Notes: generated from the letters alone by a model not told the origin. Positions 44,229 through 52,417 are shown, counted from the first letter of the stretch. The stretch: DNA of 64,000 bases from BOG-908 sp964242595 (GCA_964242595.1 CAXTBC010000008.1:1-64000); one strand, 5' to 3'. Numbers and translations are program-made.

Positions 44229-45275
44229 CTAAGGTGCCGCACCGTATTGCGAGACGACGGCCATCTGCGGCGCGTCGGTGCCGTTGGTCGGCTCGATCGA
44301 CATCGGGTAGCTGCCCCACCAAGGGCCGCCTGCCCAGTAGGTGAAGGCCTGGATGCCGGCCGACTGCATCGCGCTCAGGCCGTTGGCGAGCTCGGTGTTC
44401 CAGTCGGGGCTGTCGTTGCCGACGCCGACTTCGCCGATCATGCAGGCGACGCCCTTCGACGCGCACCACCCCGTGAAGACGCCGACGCGCTGTGCGATGG
44501 TGTCGACGGTCACACCGTTCGACACCTCGGTGTCCCAATCGTAATGCGTGCCGCTGCTGTCCCGGTCGCCATAGACATGCGCCTCGTAAACAAGATTGTT
44601 GGCGCTGTCGGCGATGGATAGGTCCTGGTTGTAAGTCGTCCAAGCCCCCGCCGAGGCGTAGAAATCGCCTTCAACGTAAAGCTTCGTGGCGGTGTCGACC
44701 TTGCGGATGGCGATGACGGCCGCCTGGGCGGCCGTCGGCCACGCCGTGGCCGAGGGCATGCCGTTCGGCTCGTTCATGATGTCGTAGCCGCCCAGGCCCG
44801 GCACTGCCCGCAGCGTCGTGGCCAGCCGCCTCCAGAAGGTGGCATACATCGCGTCCGTCAGCGTGCCGTCGCCGATCTTGTGGCCGCCGTACCCGCCGTA
44901 ATCGTGCATGTCGACCACGACGGTCATCTGATTTTTATGGGCCTGTCCGAGCGCGGTCGTAATAAGTTTAACGTAGGCGGTGCTGAACGCCTCGCTCCGC
45001 GGCGAGGCGAATAGGCCGGGCTGTATGCGCTCCCAGAGCACGGGAAGGCGAACCAGGTTCACGCCTTTGCTGTGGTAATAGGCAAACTCGGCCGCGGTCG
45101 GCACGGTGTAGTCCGTACCCAGGGTGCCCGGCACGTTGCTGCCGAACTCCATTCCCGACAGGTTCACGCCAGCCTGCATCGAGCTCGCCCAGGCAGTGCC
45201 GGAGGAGGCAAACATCGACATCGCCTGCGTGAGGGAAAAAGCGGTCGCCACGGTAAGGACGCGGTTCAAGGGCAT
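44229..45275 (-). CDS. GH5-family secreted glucanase
   Basis: A 348-residue exported glycoside hydrolase, likely an endo-beta-glucanase. The signal peptide spans residues 1-30 (ending TAWA). The catalytic acid/base is E169 (YDIMNEPNG) and the nucleophile E282 (MIGEVGVG); other family residues include MHDYGG (124) and EAHVYGD (231-237). There is no carbohydrate-binding module. It lies between family B repeats with a secreted HAF-repeat protein, in a patch that looks acquired. Confidence 0.87.
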   Translation of the reverse strand: MPLNRVLTVATAFSLTQAMSMFASSGTAWASSMQAGVNLSGMEFGSNVPGTLGTDYTVPTAAEFAYYHSKGVNLVRLPVLWERIQPGLFASPRSEAFSTAYVKLITTALGQAHKNQMTVVVDMHDYGGYGGHKIGDGTLTDAMYATFWRRLATTLRAVPGLGGYDIMNEPNGMPSATAWPTAAQAAVIAIRKVDTATKLYVEGDFYASAGAWTTYNQDLSIADSANNLVYEAHVYGDRDSSGTHYDWDTEVSNGVTVDTIAQRVGVFTGWCASKGVACMIGEVGVGNDSPDWNTELANGLSAMQSAGIQAFTYWAGGPWWGSYPMSIEPTNGTDAPQMAVVSQYGAAP

Positions 45276-45472
45276 TGAGGGTCTCCGTTCGACGTGTCGG
45301 GTGGCATATGCCTGGACTTGGACACGTATAACGTGTGTGCGCGCCTTGAGATCGATCTCAAGCTGTTACGCCGGGCCTTTCGACATCACTCCTGAGTGCG
45401 AGTGGTTGAAGATAGACACAGGAAGTTGCCCGGGCTGTCGCCTGCATCCCGGGCGGTCACGCTCGTCCGTTT

Positions 45473-46393
45473 TCAGTCTCCGCTTGGCGTTCCAACCAAG
45501 CCGAGCCGAATCGAGGTTTGGGGGTTCGGCGTGGACGCGCCGACCACCCGGCCAGAATCGTTGATGCCGAACAGCAACGTCCCGCCTGTGCTGGCAGGGG
45601 CGTCAATGTTCGCGGAATAGGTGTTCGTGGCGCCATGATAGATGAAGCCGTGCTGCAGGCCCTGCGTGTCCGCGTAGTGGCAGGCGACGTCGCCGCTGTT
45701 GTTCACGTTGTGGCACACCGTCTGCGTCGAGCCCGGATAGGTGATCTGGGTAGCTTTGCCGGAGTAGATGTAGAACGAGCCGGTATAGGTGGCACCGTTG
45801 CCGCCAAAGTTCTGCACGACAGTGACACCGTTGTCGTTCACGCCGACGCCGAGCAGGTAGTGCTGGTTAGGGATGGTCACGGGCTCCAGGTCCGCGGTCG
45901 AACCTCTCGACTTGAAGACGTGCTGGAAGCCTTTCTCATCGACGTAGGTGCCGACAAACAGGCCGTTCGAGCTGACGGCGTTCAGCTGGGTGCCACCCAT
46001 CTGCACGGACGCATCCGGAACGATGAAGTCCGCGTAGGCACCTTTGCTGTAGCTGAAGCCGGCCGAAGTGCCGGTCGGCTGACCCGGGATTCGATAGTAG
46101 CCGGCTACCACGTCGCCGTTACCCAGCCCAAGGCAGGCGGTCGAGTTGGCCGACGCGTTGGGATCGGCGATGATGATGTTGTTGCCGCCCTGGCCCAAGA
46201 TGCATTTGATACTGCCGGACGCGCTGGTCTGCGCCAGGATAGCGCCACCGTTGCTGTCCGCCTCGAAGATGGTGGAGCCCGACATCGGCGCCTTGTACGT
46301 TCTGAAAGCGTAGGTTTGCGCGGCTGCGGCGTGAGCCAGGAGGCTGGCCACGGCAGCGAAGCTCAAACCGGCCACATATCTGCTTGACATCAT
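45473..46393 (-). CDS. Exported HAF-repeat-like protein
   Basis: A 306-residue protein with a signal peptide (ending HAAAAQ). The body has several copies of a degenerate beta-repeat with the core GxNDxGxVVG (VGVNDNGVTVVQNF, NVNNSGDVACHY, GINDSGRVVGAS), the pattern of the extracellular HAF repeat family. The function is unknown; a structural or adhesive role outside the cell is possible. Start ATG 46393 or 46390. Confidence 0.65.
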   Translation of the reverse strand: MMSSRYVAGLSFAAVASLLAHAAAAQTYAFRTYKAPMSGSTIFEADSNGGAILAQTSASGSIKCILGQGGNNIIIADPNASANSTACLGLGNGDVVAGYYRIPGQPTGTSAGFSYSKGAYADFIVPDASVQMGGTQLNAVSSNGLFVGTYVDEKGFQHVFKSRGSTADLEPVTIPNQHYLLGVGVNDNGVTVVQNFGGNGATYTGSFYIYSGKATQITYPGSTQTVCHNVNNSGDVACHYADTQGLQHGFIYHGATNTYSANIDAPASTGGTLLFGINDSGRVVGASTPNPQTSIRLGLVGTPSGD

Positions 46394-46642
46394 AACACGC
46401 GCTCCCGCTAGTTCGTTTCTGCTCTACTTTCACGAACGATCTGCGGAGTCTAGGGAGCGTTTGGTCCTACTTGGTTTGTGATTGATCGTGATCTACCTTT
46501 GTAACTTCTCAACTATCGACATCTATCGATGATTTCACCTCATTTCGGCGATACACTATTTGAGTCCTACCCCGCCGTCCGGCCTTTGTCCTGCCGCCTA
46601 CAAATACAGGCTAGCAAGAGGCGGATCTCGGCCCTGACCTGT
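46394..46642. other. AT-rich upstream region of the HAF-repeat gene
   Basis: About 250 bp of lower GC, presumably containing the promoter of the HAF-repeat gene. TTGATCGTGATCTACC and CATCTATCGATGATTT include short palindromes (GATCGTGATC, ATCTATCGATGAT). No gene was seen. Confidence 0.4.
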
Positions 46643-46998
46643 TATACCAACGGTTTTTAATGTTGACCTGTGAAGGAAGGCCAAGGGCTCTGCCCCTGGA
46701 CCCCGCTAAGGACAAGTCCTTAGAGTCCGTTTGAAAACTCGCTCGAGCTGTTGGTTAAGCGTACAAACTTATCAAAAGCGGTATCTGGATACCACATCTT
46801 GGCGAGATTTACCCAACATCGGCGTCAGATTGACCGCTTCGCGGCTCTTAAAGCGAGTTTTCAAACAGACTCTTAGAACCTATTTTGTAAGATGTTCTAA
46901 ACAGATGGGGGTCTGGGGCCTCGAGGCCCCAGCGGAATTTGGGGCAGAGCCCCATGCTTGTCTATAGGTCAAAGTTTACGGCCGTTAGTATTAGATGC
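46643..46998. repeat. Family B element with both outer arms, interrupted by a MITE
   Basis: The left outer arm ACCAACGG...TTGACCTGT and the right outer arm AGGTCAAAGTTTACGGCCGT form a terminal inverted repeat of about 25-30 bp. Inside are AGGGCTCTGCCCC, GGACAAGTCC, then the MITE (46723-46872), then AACCTATTTTG, GGGGCCTCGAGGCCCC and GGGGCAGAGCCCC. Without the MITE and its duplicated TTA the element would be about 200 bp. Confidence 0.8.
46723..46872. mobile_element. 150-bp MITE, subtype 2, intact
   Basis: Terminal inverted repeats GAGTCCGTTTGAAAACTCGCT and AGCGAGTTTTCAAACAGACTC (one mismatch), flanked by direct repeats TTA (46720-46722, 46873-46875). It sits in the GTCCTTAGAACC site of a family B repeat; the same site is unoccupied at 33.8 kb and 44.2 kb. 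It has no coding capacity. Confidence 0.88.
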
Positions 46999-47140
46999 GG
47001 AGTTGGCCGCGCGAGCACGTCATTTTACGTGAACCGACACAGCGTCGACCAAGTCTTGAGTTGTAGGCTGACCGTCACCAACGCTGGCCGAAATCACTTC
47101 GGAACGGAACGGCGTCTGCCTGGCCGTATCAGCTGGTTAG

Positions 47141-47413
47141 TGTTGGAATGATCTAGCGCGAGACGGTAAGAAGGCCTTCAAGGCCTGGGTTGCCGCCATG
47201 CAGAAGATGATCGGTCAGGCCACCAACGAACACCTCGAGGTGTTCACCAACACGTCAGGCGATCGCATCGTCTCGCGCTTGGTAACGCGCGGGACGAACA
47301 ACGGCATCTTCGGCACGCCAGCGGACGGGGCGGAGATCGCCTTCTCTTTCCTGCCGCCCTCTGAAAGCCAAAGATCTGATCGCATAGAGGCCGATTTCCG
47401 AACGGCGTCCTAA
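47141..47413 (+). pseudogene. SnoaL-like/ester cyclase gene remnant
   Basis: The open frame gives RDGKKAFKAWVAAM, then SGDRIVSRLVTRGTNNGIFG and PADGAEIAF, which follows the NTF2-like ester-cyclase/SnoaL pattern (a DGxxAF helix, GDRVxxRxxxxGTHxGxF, PTGxxIxF). The first strands and the last third are missing and no start codon or Shine-Dalgarno is evident. Its stop overlaps the end of the convergent CreA gene. From 46999 to 47140 nothing is recognised. Confidence 0.55.
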
Positions 47414-47886
47414 CGATCGACGGCAACCGCCGACACGCTGTTATAAGGGCTTCCCTCCGGCGTCAGCGCCTGGGTGGACCACACAAGATAGACCAGCACG
47501 CGCTTCTGCTTGTCCCAGAGGCGGCTGACCCTGATTTCCTTGAACAGCCAGTTGGCGCTGCCGCCGAAGACGACTTCGTTGTCGGGCGGCTCGCCCTTCA
47601 GCGTGACGGGGCCGGTTGCCCGGCACGCGATGGAGAACCGGCTCGGGTCCGTCGCCAGCCCCAAGCTCCCCTTGAAGCCGCCTGTCTCGGCACGCGACAT
47701 GTAGCAGCTCACGCCGTCAACCTTGGGGTCGTCGTAGCGGTCGATGACGATGCGGTCGTTGCGGCCGACCAGGCGGAAGGTGGTGCTGACGTTGCCCACC
47801 CGCGTGGGGTCTGCCGCGCCGGCCAGCGCGGGGGTAGCCAGCACGCAGGCCATTGCGGCCGCGGCTGCCGCACGCAACCGCCTCAC
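47410..47886 (-). CDS. creA: CreA-family exported protein
   Basis: A 158-residue protein with a signal peptide (ending PALAGA) and the CreA domain: VGNVSTTFRLVGRNDRI, DPKVDGVSCYMSRAETGG, and FSIACRATGP. The name comes from the E. coli creABCD locus; the biochemical role is unknown. Its ATG overlaps the msrA stop by 4 nt, so the two are co-translated. Confidence 0.88.
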   Translation of the reverse strand: MRRLRAAAAAAMACVLATPALAGAADPTRVGNVSTTFRLVGRNDRIVIDRYDDPKVDGVSCYMSRAETGGFKGSLGLATDPSRFSIACRATGPVTLKGEPPDNEVVFGGSANWLFKEIRVSRLWDKQKRVLVYLVWSTQALTPEGSPYNSVSAVAVDR

Positions 47887-48437
47887 GCGGCGTGCGCCTT
47901 CAGGCGGTCGGCATACTGCTTGCGGAACTTGCGCACCTTGGGCGCCACGACAACCTGGCAGTAGCCGCTGCCCGGGTTGCGGGCAAAATAGTCGTCATGC
48001 TCGTCTTCGGCCGGATAGAATTTCTCCAGCGGGACGATCTCGGTGACAAGCTTGCGGTCGTACAGGCCTGCGGCTTCGATCTCGGCCGTCACCTCGCGCG
48101 CGACCTGCGCCTCGTCCGCGTTGGCGGTCAGGATGACGGAGCGGTATTGGCTTCCGACGTCGTTGCCCTGCCGGTTGGGCGTGGTGGGGTCGTGGATGGT
48201 GAAGAAGACGCGCAACAGGTCCGCGTAGCTGAGCGTGCGGGGGTCGTAGGCGATGCGCACCACTTCGGCGTGGCCAGTGTCGCCGTTGCAAACCTCACGG
48301 TAGCGCGGGTTCGCGGTGTGACCGCCGGCGTAGCCGGACTTCACCGACCGAACGCCGTCCAGGTCGCGGTAGACCGCCTCCACGCACCAGAAGCAGCCGC
48401 CGCCCAGCACCGCAACCGCCAAACCCGTCTCGTCCAT
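47883..48437 (-). CDS. msrA: Peptide methionine-S-sulfoxide reductase
   Basis: Repairs oxidised methionine (S-epimer) in proteins using thioredoxin. The 184-residue protein has the catalytic GGGCFWCVEAVY near residue 14, GYAGGHTANPRYREVCNG, and YFARNPGSGYCQVVVAPK at the end with a candidate resolving Cys. The start is ATG 48437. Coupled to creA by ATGA. Confidence 0.96.
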   Translation of the reverse strand: MDETGLAVAVLGGGCFWCVEAVYRDLDGVRSVKSGYAGGHTANPRYREVCNGDTGHAEVVRIAYDPRTLSYADLLRVFFTIHDPTTPNRQGNDVGSQYRSVILTANADEAQVAREVTAEIEAAGLYDRKLVTEIVPLEKFYPAEDEHDDYFARNPGSGYCQVVVAPKVRKFRKQYADRLKAHAA

Positions 48438-48526
48438 CGCTCCAGCCTCCCAGGATGAGGGCGCAGATGGCGATGGCAGGGCGCGAAGAAAACCCCCGAG
48501 CAGACGGCCGAGCAGTCCCGCCGCGC

Positions 48527-49210
48527 TCACTCTGCGCGGATCGAGGCGGTTTCCGGCCCTTTCTGCCCCTGGGTGATCTGGATCATCACGCGCTGGCCTT
48601 CGGCCAGGTCCATCAGGCCGGCCCGGCGCAGGGCGGAGGCGTGCACGAACACGTCCTTGCCACCGTCCTCGGGCGCAATGAAGCCGAACCCCTTGGTGGC
48701 GTTGTACCACTTCACCGTGCCGGCCTGTTCGGGGCCGGACGCGCTCGGCGCATCGAAGCCGCGCCGAGCGCCGCCGTTGTAGCCGCCGCCGCCTTGGCCG
48801 CCATCGTAGGCGTCGCGATCCGGCGGCCGCAGCGCGCGGGGCGCGGGGGCGGCCTGGCCGGCAGTACTCTCGTCCACCTCGGTCACTTCGGTCACTTGCG
48901 GGCCTTTCTGGCCCTGCCCGGTGCGCACCTTCAGCGTGGCGCCTGGGTTTACGGCGGTGACGCCGGTGCGGGCCAGCACGCTGGCGTGCAGGAACACGTC
49001 GCCGCCGCCATCCGTCATCTCGACGAAGCCGAAACCTTTCTCCGCGTTGAACCATTTCACGATGGCGGTGCTTTCCGGCCCGGTCGCCATCGGCGCCGGG
49101 ACGGCAGGACGCCGCGGGAATGACGGCATCGGCGTGACCGGGTCGGGTGCGTATTCGTCAAATCCCTTTTCGGACCGACGCCGTCTCTGCCAATTATCCG
49201 TCTTCGCCAT
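48527..49210 (-). CDS. Protein with two cold-shock domains
   Basis: A 227-residue RNA/DNA-binding protein with two CSDs: AIVKWFNAEKGFGFVE with DVFLHAS in the first half, and GTVKWYNATKGFGFIAP with DVFVHAS near the C-terminus, joined by a Pro/Gly-rich linker. Double-CSD proteins are common in alphaproteobacteria and act as RNA chaperones. ATG 49210 is used because an in-frame start at 49270 would lie in the upstream control region. Three ACCGG repeats lie upstream. Confidence 0.93.
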   Translation of the reverse strand: MAKTDNWQRRRRSEKGFDEYAPDPVTPMPSFPRRPAVPAPMATGPESTAIVKWFNAEKGFGFVEMTDGGGDVFLHASVLARTGVTAVNPGATLKVRTGQGQKGPQVTEVTEVDESTAGQAAPAPRALRPPDRDAYDGGQGGGGYNGGARRGFDAPSASGPEQAGTVKWYNATKGFGFIAPEDGGKDVFVHASALRRAGLMDLAEGQRVMIQITQGQKGPETASIRAE

Positions 49211-49271
49211 GAGATCGTCCGCGCAGGGTGTTGCCAGGGCACAGCCGCGCCGCCACGGCGCATCGCCCATT

Positions 49272-49298
49272 ACCGGTTATACACCGGAAACAAACCGG
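49272..49298. promoter_or_regulatory. Three phased ACCGG repeats upstream of the cold-shock gene
   Basis: ACCGG occurs at 49272, 49283 and 49294, exactly 11 bp apart, 62-88 bp upstream of the ATG. One-turn phasing puts the three sites on the same face of the helix, as expected for an operator or activator site. No known regulator is assigned. Confidence 0.35.
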
Positions 49299-49312
49299 AT
49301 AAAGCCCCGATC

Positions 49313-49410
49313 AACAGACGGGTCTGGGCCTCAAGGCCCCGTCACGCGAATGCGTGCTACGCACGACGGGTTTGGGGCAGTGAGCAAGGTTGGCTACAGG
49401 TCAAGACTGT
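49313..49410. repeat. Family B repeat, variant with internal segment
   Basis: GACGGGTCTGGGCCTCAAGGCCCC, then GTCACGCGAATGCGTGC-TACGCACGACGGG, then TTTGGGGCAG and GCTACAGGTCAAG, which resembles the inner part of the right outer arm. The internal segment is the inverse of the one at 6.8 kb. Confidence 0.7.
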
Positions 49411-49458
49411 CACGGTGGGCCTGATGGAGTGCCTAACTCTCTCCAGAAGAGGCCCTCC

Positions 49459-50106
49459 TTATCGTATTCCCACCGACTTGTGCGTCTGCCAGCTTAGCCG
49501 CCATTGTGGATGCGCCAGGCAATACGCCACCGCCGCCCGGGTGTTGGCCGCCACCTCGGCGCCGTCCATCGGCTGCAGCAGGAGGTAGCGGAACGCCAGG
49601 TGCTCGTAACGCTCCGGCTCGGCGCCTGGCTGGGGGAACACCAGCTTGCACTCGTCACCGCCTTGCAGCACCAGCGGCGCACCCGCCTTCGGGCTGACGC
49701 AGATCCAGTCCAGCCTAGGGGGTGCCGGCTGCGTGCCGTTGGTCTCCACCGCCACCTGGAAGCCGCGCGCGTGCAACGCTTCCACCAGCGCCGCGTCGGC
49801 CTGCAACAACGGCTCGCCGCCGGTCAGGACTACCAGCCGGTGCTGCGGTCCGCCTGACCACGCAGCCGCGATGGCGCCGGCCAGGTGCGCTGCCCCGGCA
49901 AAGCGGCCTCCGCCGGTGCCGTCCAGGCCCACAAAATCCGTATCGCAGAAGCGACAGACGGCGCCTTCCCGGTCGCGCTCCAGCCCGGACCAGAGGTTGC
50001 AGCCGGCGAAACGGCAAAACACCGCCGCGCGTCCGGCCTGCATGCCCTCCCCCTGCAGCGTCAGGAAGATCTCCTTGACGGCGTACGACCGCGCGACCGG
50101 TCTCAG
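49459..50106 (-). CDS. queE: 7-carboxy-7-deazaguanine synthase
   Basis: A radical SAM enzyme of queuosine/7-deazaguanine synthesis that contracts the ring of 6-carboxytetrahydropterin. The protein has YAVKEIFLTLQGEGMQAGR, the cluster cysteines in CNLWSG and CRFCDTDF (CX14CX2C), LTGGEPLLQ and SPKAG. Its expected N-terminus lies upstream of the first ATG (50043), but no ATG, GTG or TTG is in frame there. A CTG at 50106 has AAGGAA with 6-nt spacing (50113-50118) and is my best start, giving 215 residues. No other que genes are in the window. Confidence 0.9.
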   Translation of the reverse strand: MRPVARSYAVKEIFLTLQGEGMQAGRAAVFCRFAGCNLWSGLERDREGAVCRFCDTDFVGLDGTGGGRFAGAAHLAGAIAAAWSGGPQHRLVVLTGGEPLLQADAALVEALHARGFQVAVETNGTQPAPPRLDWICVSPKAGAPLVLQGGDECKLVFPQPGAEPERYEHLAFRYLLLQPMDGAEVAANTRAAVAYCLAHPQWRLSWQTHKSVGIR

Positions 50107-50140
50107 CGGGTGTTCCTTCAGGCCCCGATCAAGTGTCAGG

Positions 50141-50590
50141 TCAGGTCGTGGGATGCTCGGACTTCTCCAGCAGGCCGCGCACCTCGTCCATCGCCTCCTT
50201 GAAGCGCTCGCTCAGCACGGCAAGCGCCTCGCCGTTGCTGCGCTGGATCAGGTCGGAGAGGTCGCGGATGTTGGCAACCGCGCGCTCGTAGGATTTCTTG
50301 ACGAGGTCTGCCTGGCGGGCTGCCTTGGCCTGCGGGCTTTCGGTGGTCGACAGCTCGCGCACGTGCTCGGACAGCTCCGTCATTGTCTGCTGCATGATCT
50401 CCATGTGCCGGCGGGCCACCGCCTGCGCGCCTTCCAGCGCCAGGCGGTTGGCGTTGGAGAGCACTTCCATGTTGCGGCGGTGCGCCGCCAGCAGGGCCGA
50501 ACTGTCCGGGATCATGGTAGGGAAGCGCATCTCGGTGAAGCGGCGCGTCATCTCCGTCAGGAGGGTCGCGGGATCACTTGAGTCGGCCAT
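50141..50590 (-). CDS. Phasin family protein
   Basis: A 149-residue helical protein of the phasin family, which coats polyhydroxyalkanoate granules. Segments include TRRFTEMRFPTMIPD, LLAAHRRNMEVLSNANRLA and ARRHMEIMQQTMTELSEHV, all amphipathic helices. ATG 50590 is selected because GGAGA lies 5 nt upstream; in-frame upstream starts at 50626 and 50653 lack one. Its stop is 34 nt from the proposed queE start, on the same strand. Confidence 0.85.
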   Translation of the reverse strand: MADSSDPATLLTEMTRRFTEMRFPTMIPDSSALLAAHRRNMEVLSNANRLALEGAQAVARRHMEIMQQTMTELSEHVRELSTTESPQAKAARQADLVKKSYERAVANIRDLSDLIQRSNGEALAVLSERFKEAMDEVRGLLEKSEHPTT

Positions 50591-50662
50591 GGTGGTCTCC
50601 GTTCCGCCTGTCGCGGTGGTGTTCATGATGCGTCTTTGAGTGGGGCGCTGCAAGGTAAGCGA

Positions 50663-50785
50663 GGAAGCAGTTCTTTTTCGAGAAAAAGAACCAAAAAGCT
50701 TTTGCTCCCTGTCGGGTGGTGCGGAGAGATGCGCGCCGAATTAGTGAAAGTCTTTTGCTTCTTTTCTTCAGAAAAGAAGGCGTTT
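50663..50785. repeat. Family A repeat, complete inverted pair
   Basis: Left hairpin AGTTCTTTTTCGAGAAAAAGAAC, then GCTCCCTGTCGGG; right GAAAGTC-TTTTGC, then hairpin TTCTTTTCTTCAGAAAAGAA. It lies 5 nt after the stop of the COQ9-like gene. Confidence 0.9.
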
Positions 50786-50790
50786 CTTGC

Positions 50791-51465
50791 TTACCCCGTC
50801 GGTGGCGTATCCGCCGCCCCGCTGATCGCCGCCGCCACGGCCGCCGCCTCCTCCGGCGCAGGCTCGGGAAACGGCTTGGGCCCTTCTTCGACAACCGGCG
50901 CGGGCGCGCGGTGCAGCCAGCCGGCGACGCGCTCGGCGCGCGTCAGCGCACGGTCCAGCGCCGCCATGGTGCCGGACAAATCCTGCGTCTCGTCCGTGCG
51001 CCAGGCGCGCAGGGTGTAGAGCCACACGGCGACCATGCCCTGGGAGGCCAGCGCGCCGCGCCAGCCGCCGGTGGGCACGCCCGCGCCCTCCAGCATCCAG
51101 GCCATGCTGTGCGCCGTGGCGCCGGCCAGCAGCAGCGACGCGGCAGGATCGGTCGGCAAGCCGTCCAGCAGGGCCAGCACGCCGGCACGGTGGTGCTGCA
51201 ACGCATCGAAGCGGCGCATCACCACGTCGAACAGGCGCTCTCGCACCGGGCCGGTGTCGAGCGCGTCCGACAGGGCGTGCGCATCGGCCAGCGCGCCGAA
51301 GCGGAGCAGGATGTCGTGCGTGCCGGCGAAGCGTGCCCTCGTCTGCTCCAGCTTCAGCCCGGCTTCACGGGCCGCCGCGCCCGGCGAGACGGCGGACCAG
51401 CCGACGGTGGCGGCCAGGCTGAAGGCGGCCGTGATGAGCGCCTGGTCGAAGTCCTGGTCGGTCAT
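50791..51465 (-). CDS. COQ9-family protein
   Basis: A 224-residue helical protein with a TetR-like fold. The helix-turn-helix-like start (AAFSLAATVGWSAVSPGAAAREAG), VRERLFDVVMRRFDALQHHRAGV and GMVAVWLYTLRAWRTDETQDLSGTMAALD fit the COQ9 family, a lipid-binding ubiquinone-synthesis factor. A TetR-type regulator is the alternative, but the C-terminal half favours COQ9. The C-terminus is Pro/Glu/Ala-rich. ATG 51465 has AGGA 7 nt upstream. Confidence 0.78.
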   Translation of the reverse strand: MTDQDFDQALITAAFSLAATVGWSAVSPGAAAREAGLKLEQTRARFAGTHDILLRFGALADAHALSDALDTGPVRERLFDVVMRRFDALQHHRAGVLALLDGLPTDPAASLLLAGATAHSMAWMLEGAGVPTGGWRGALASQGMVAVWLYTLRAWRTDETQDLSGTMAALDRALTRAERVAGWLHRAPAPVVEEGPKPFPEPAPEEAAAVAAAISGAADTPPTG

Positions 51466-51494
51466 GGGAAGTTCCTGGTGCGGTGGCGGCATTG

Positions 51495-51535
51495 AGGAAG
51501 AAAGGTCCTCTTTGCCGGAAAAAAAGAAGCAGACA
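51495..51535. repeat. Family A repeat, decayed half copy
   Basis: GGAAGAAAGGTCCTC-TTTGCCGGAAAAAAAGAAGCAGAC, with GCTGCGCTGTTGCGG following. The hairpin has lost pairs. It lies between proC and the COQ9-like gene. Confidence 0.6.
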
Positions 51536-51595
51536 ACCGATGGCTGCGCTGTTGCGGCTGTTCCGGACGGCACCCGGCGGTAACGGACGGCTTGC

Positions 51596-52417
51596 CTACC
51601 GCGCCAGCTCGCTTGAGCGGGCCGTCGCCGCCCGCAGCGCCTGGGCCACCGCCGCCGGCCACGCAGCCGGCTCCATCAGCACCGCGAGCGCCCGTTCCGT
51701 CACCCCGTTCGGGCTGGTCACGTTGCGCCGCAACTGGGCGGAGTCCTCGGGCGAGGCGTCCAGCAGGGCGCCAGAGCCGGACACCGTCTTGCGGGCCAGG
51801 CGGCGGGCCAGCTCAGGCGGCAGGCCCTGGGCGACGCCCTCCTGCTCCAGTAGTTCGGCCAGCAGGAACACGTAGGCCGGCCCGCAGCCGGAAACCGAGG
51901 TGGCCGGGTCGATCAGCCCTTCGTCGTCCAGCCAGGCGACCTCGCCGGAGGCGGCGAGCAGGCGATGGCAAAGGTCGGCCTGGTCGGCAGAGACGCCGAG
52001 CCCGCTGACGGCGACGGTGATGCCCTGGCCAATGGCGGCGGGTGTGTTGGGCATGGCGCGGACGACGGGGTTGGCTGTGCCCAGCAGGGCTGACAGGCGC
52101 GCGACGGGCAGGCCGGCAAGGATGGACAGCACCACGGCGCCAGGCGGCAGCTTGCGGCCGAGTTCCGGCAGCACGGTGGCGGCCATTTGCGGCTTGATGG
52201 CGAGGATGACAGCGGCCGCTGGCACCTCGCCGGCCAACGCGTCGAGCGACGCCACGAGCGTGTCCTGCGGCCGGGCTACGCCCTGCGGCAGGCTAGGATC
52301 GACCAGCAGCGAGGCAGGCAGCCCGGCGGCTGCCCAGCCTGCAAACATGGCGGCGCCCATCCGTCCGGCGCCGACCAGCAGGATGGGCGGCAAAGCCTTG
52401 GTCGTCTCGGTCGGCAT
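51596..52417 (-). CDS. proC: Pyrroline-5-carboxylate reductase
   Basis: Last step of proline synthesis. A 273-residue protein with an N-terminal dinucleotide fold (ILLVGAGRMGAAM), VILAIKPQ, the SILAGLP and VRAMPNTPAAIGQG motifs, and the C-terminal helical signature (TVSGSGALL, then SPNGVTERALAVL). Start ATG 52417. It lies upstream of the COQ9-like gene on the same strand, separated by a decayed repeat. Confidence 0.95.
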   Translation of the reverse strand: MPTETTKALPPILLVGAGRMGAAMFAGWAAAGLPASLLVDPSLPQGVARPQDTLVASLDALAGEVPAAAVILAIKPQMAATVLPELGRKLPPGAVVLSILAGLPVARLSALLGTANPVVRAMPNTPAAIGQGITVAVSGLGVSADQADLCHRLLAASGEVAWLDDEGLIDPATSVSGCGPAYVFLLAELLEQEGVAQGLPPELARRLARKTVSGSGALLDASPEDSAQLRRNVTSPNGVTERALAVLMEPAAWPAAVAQALRAATARSSELAR

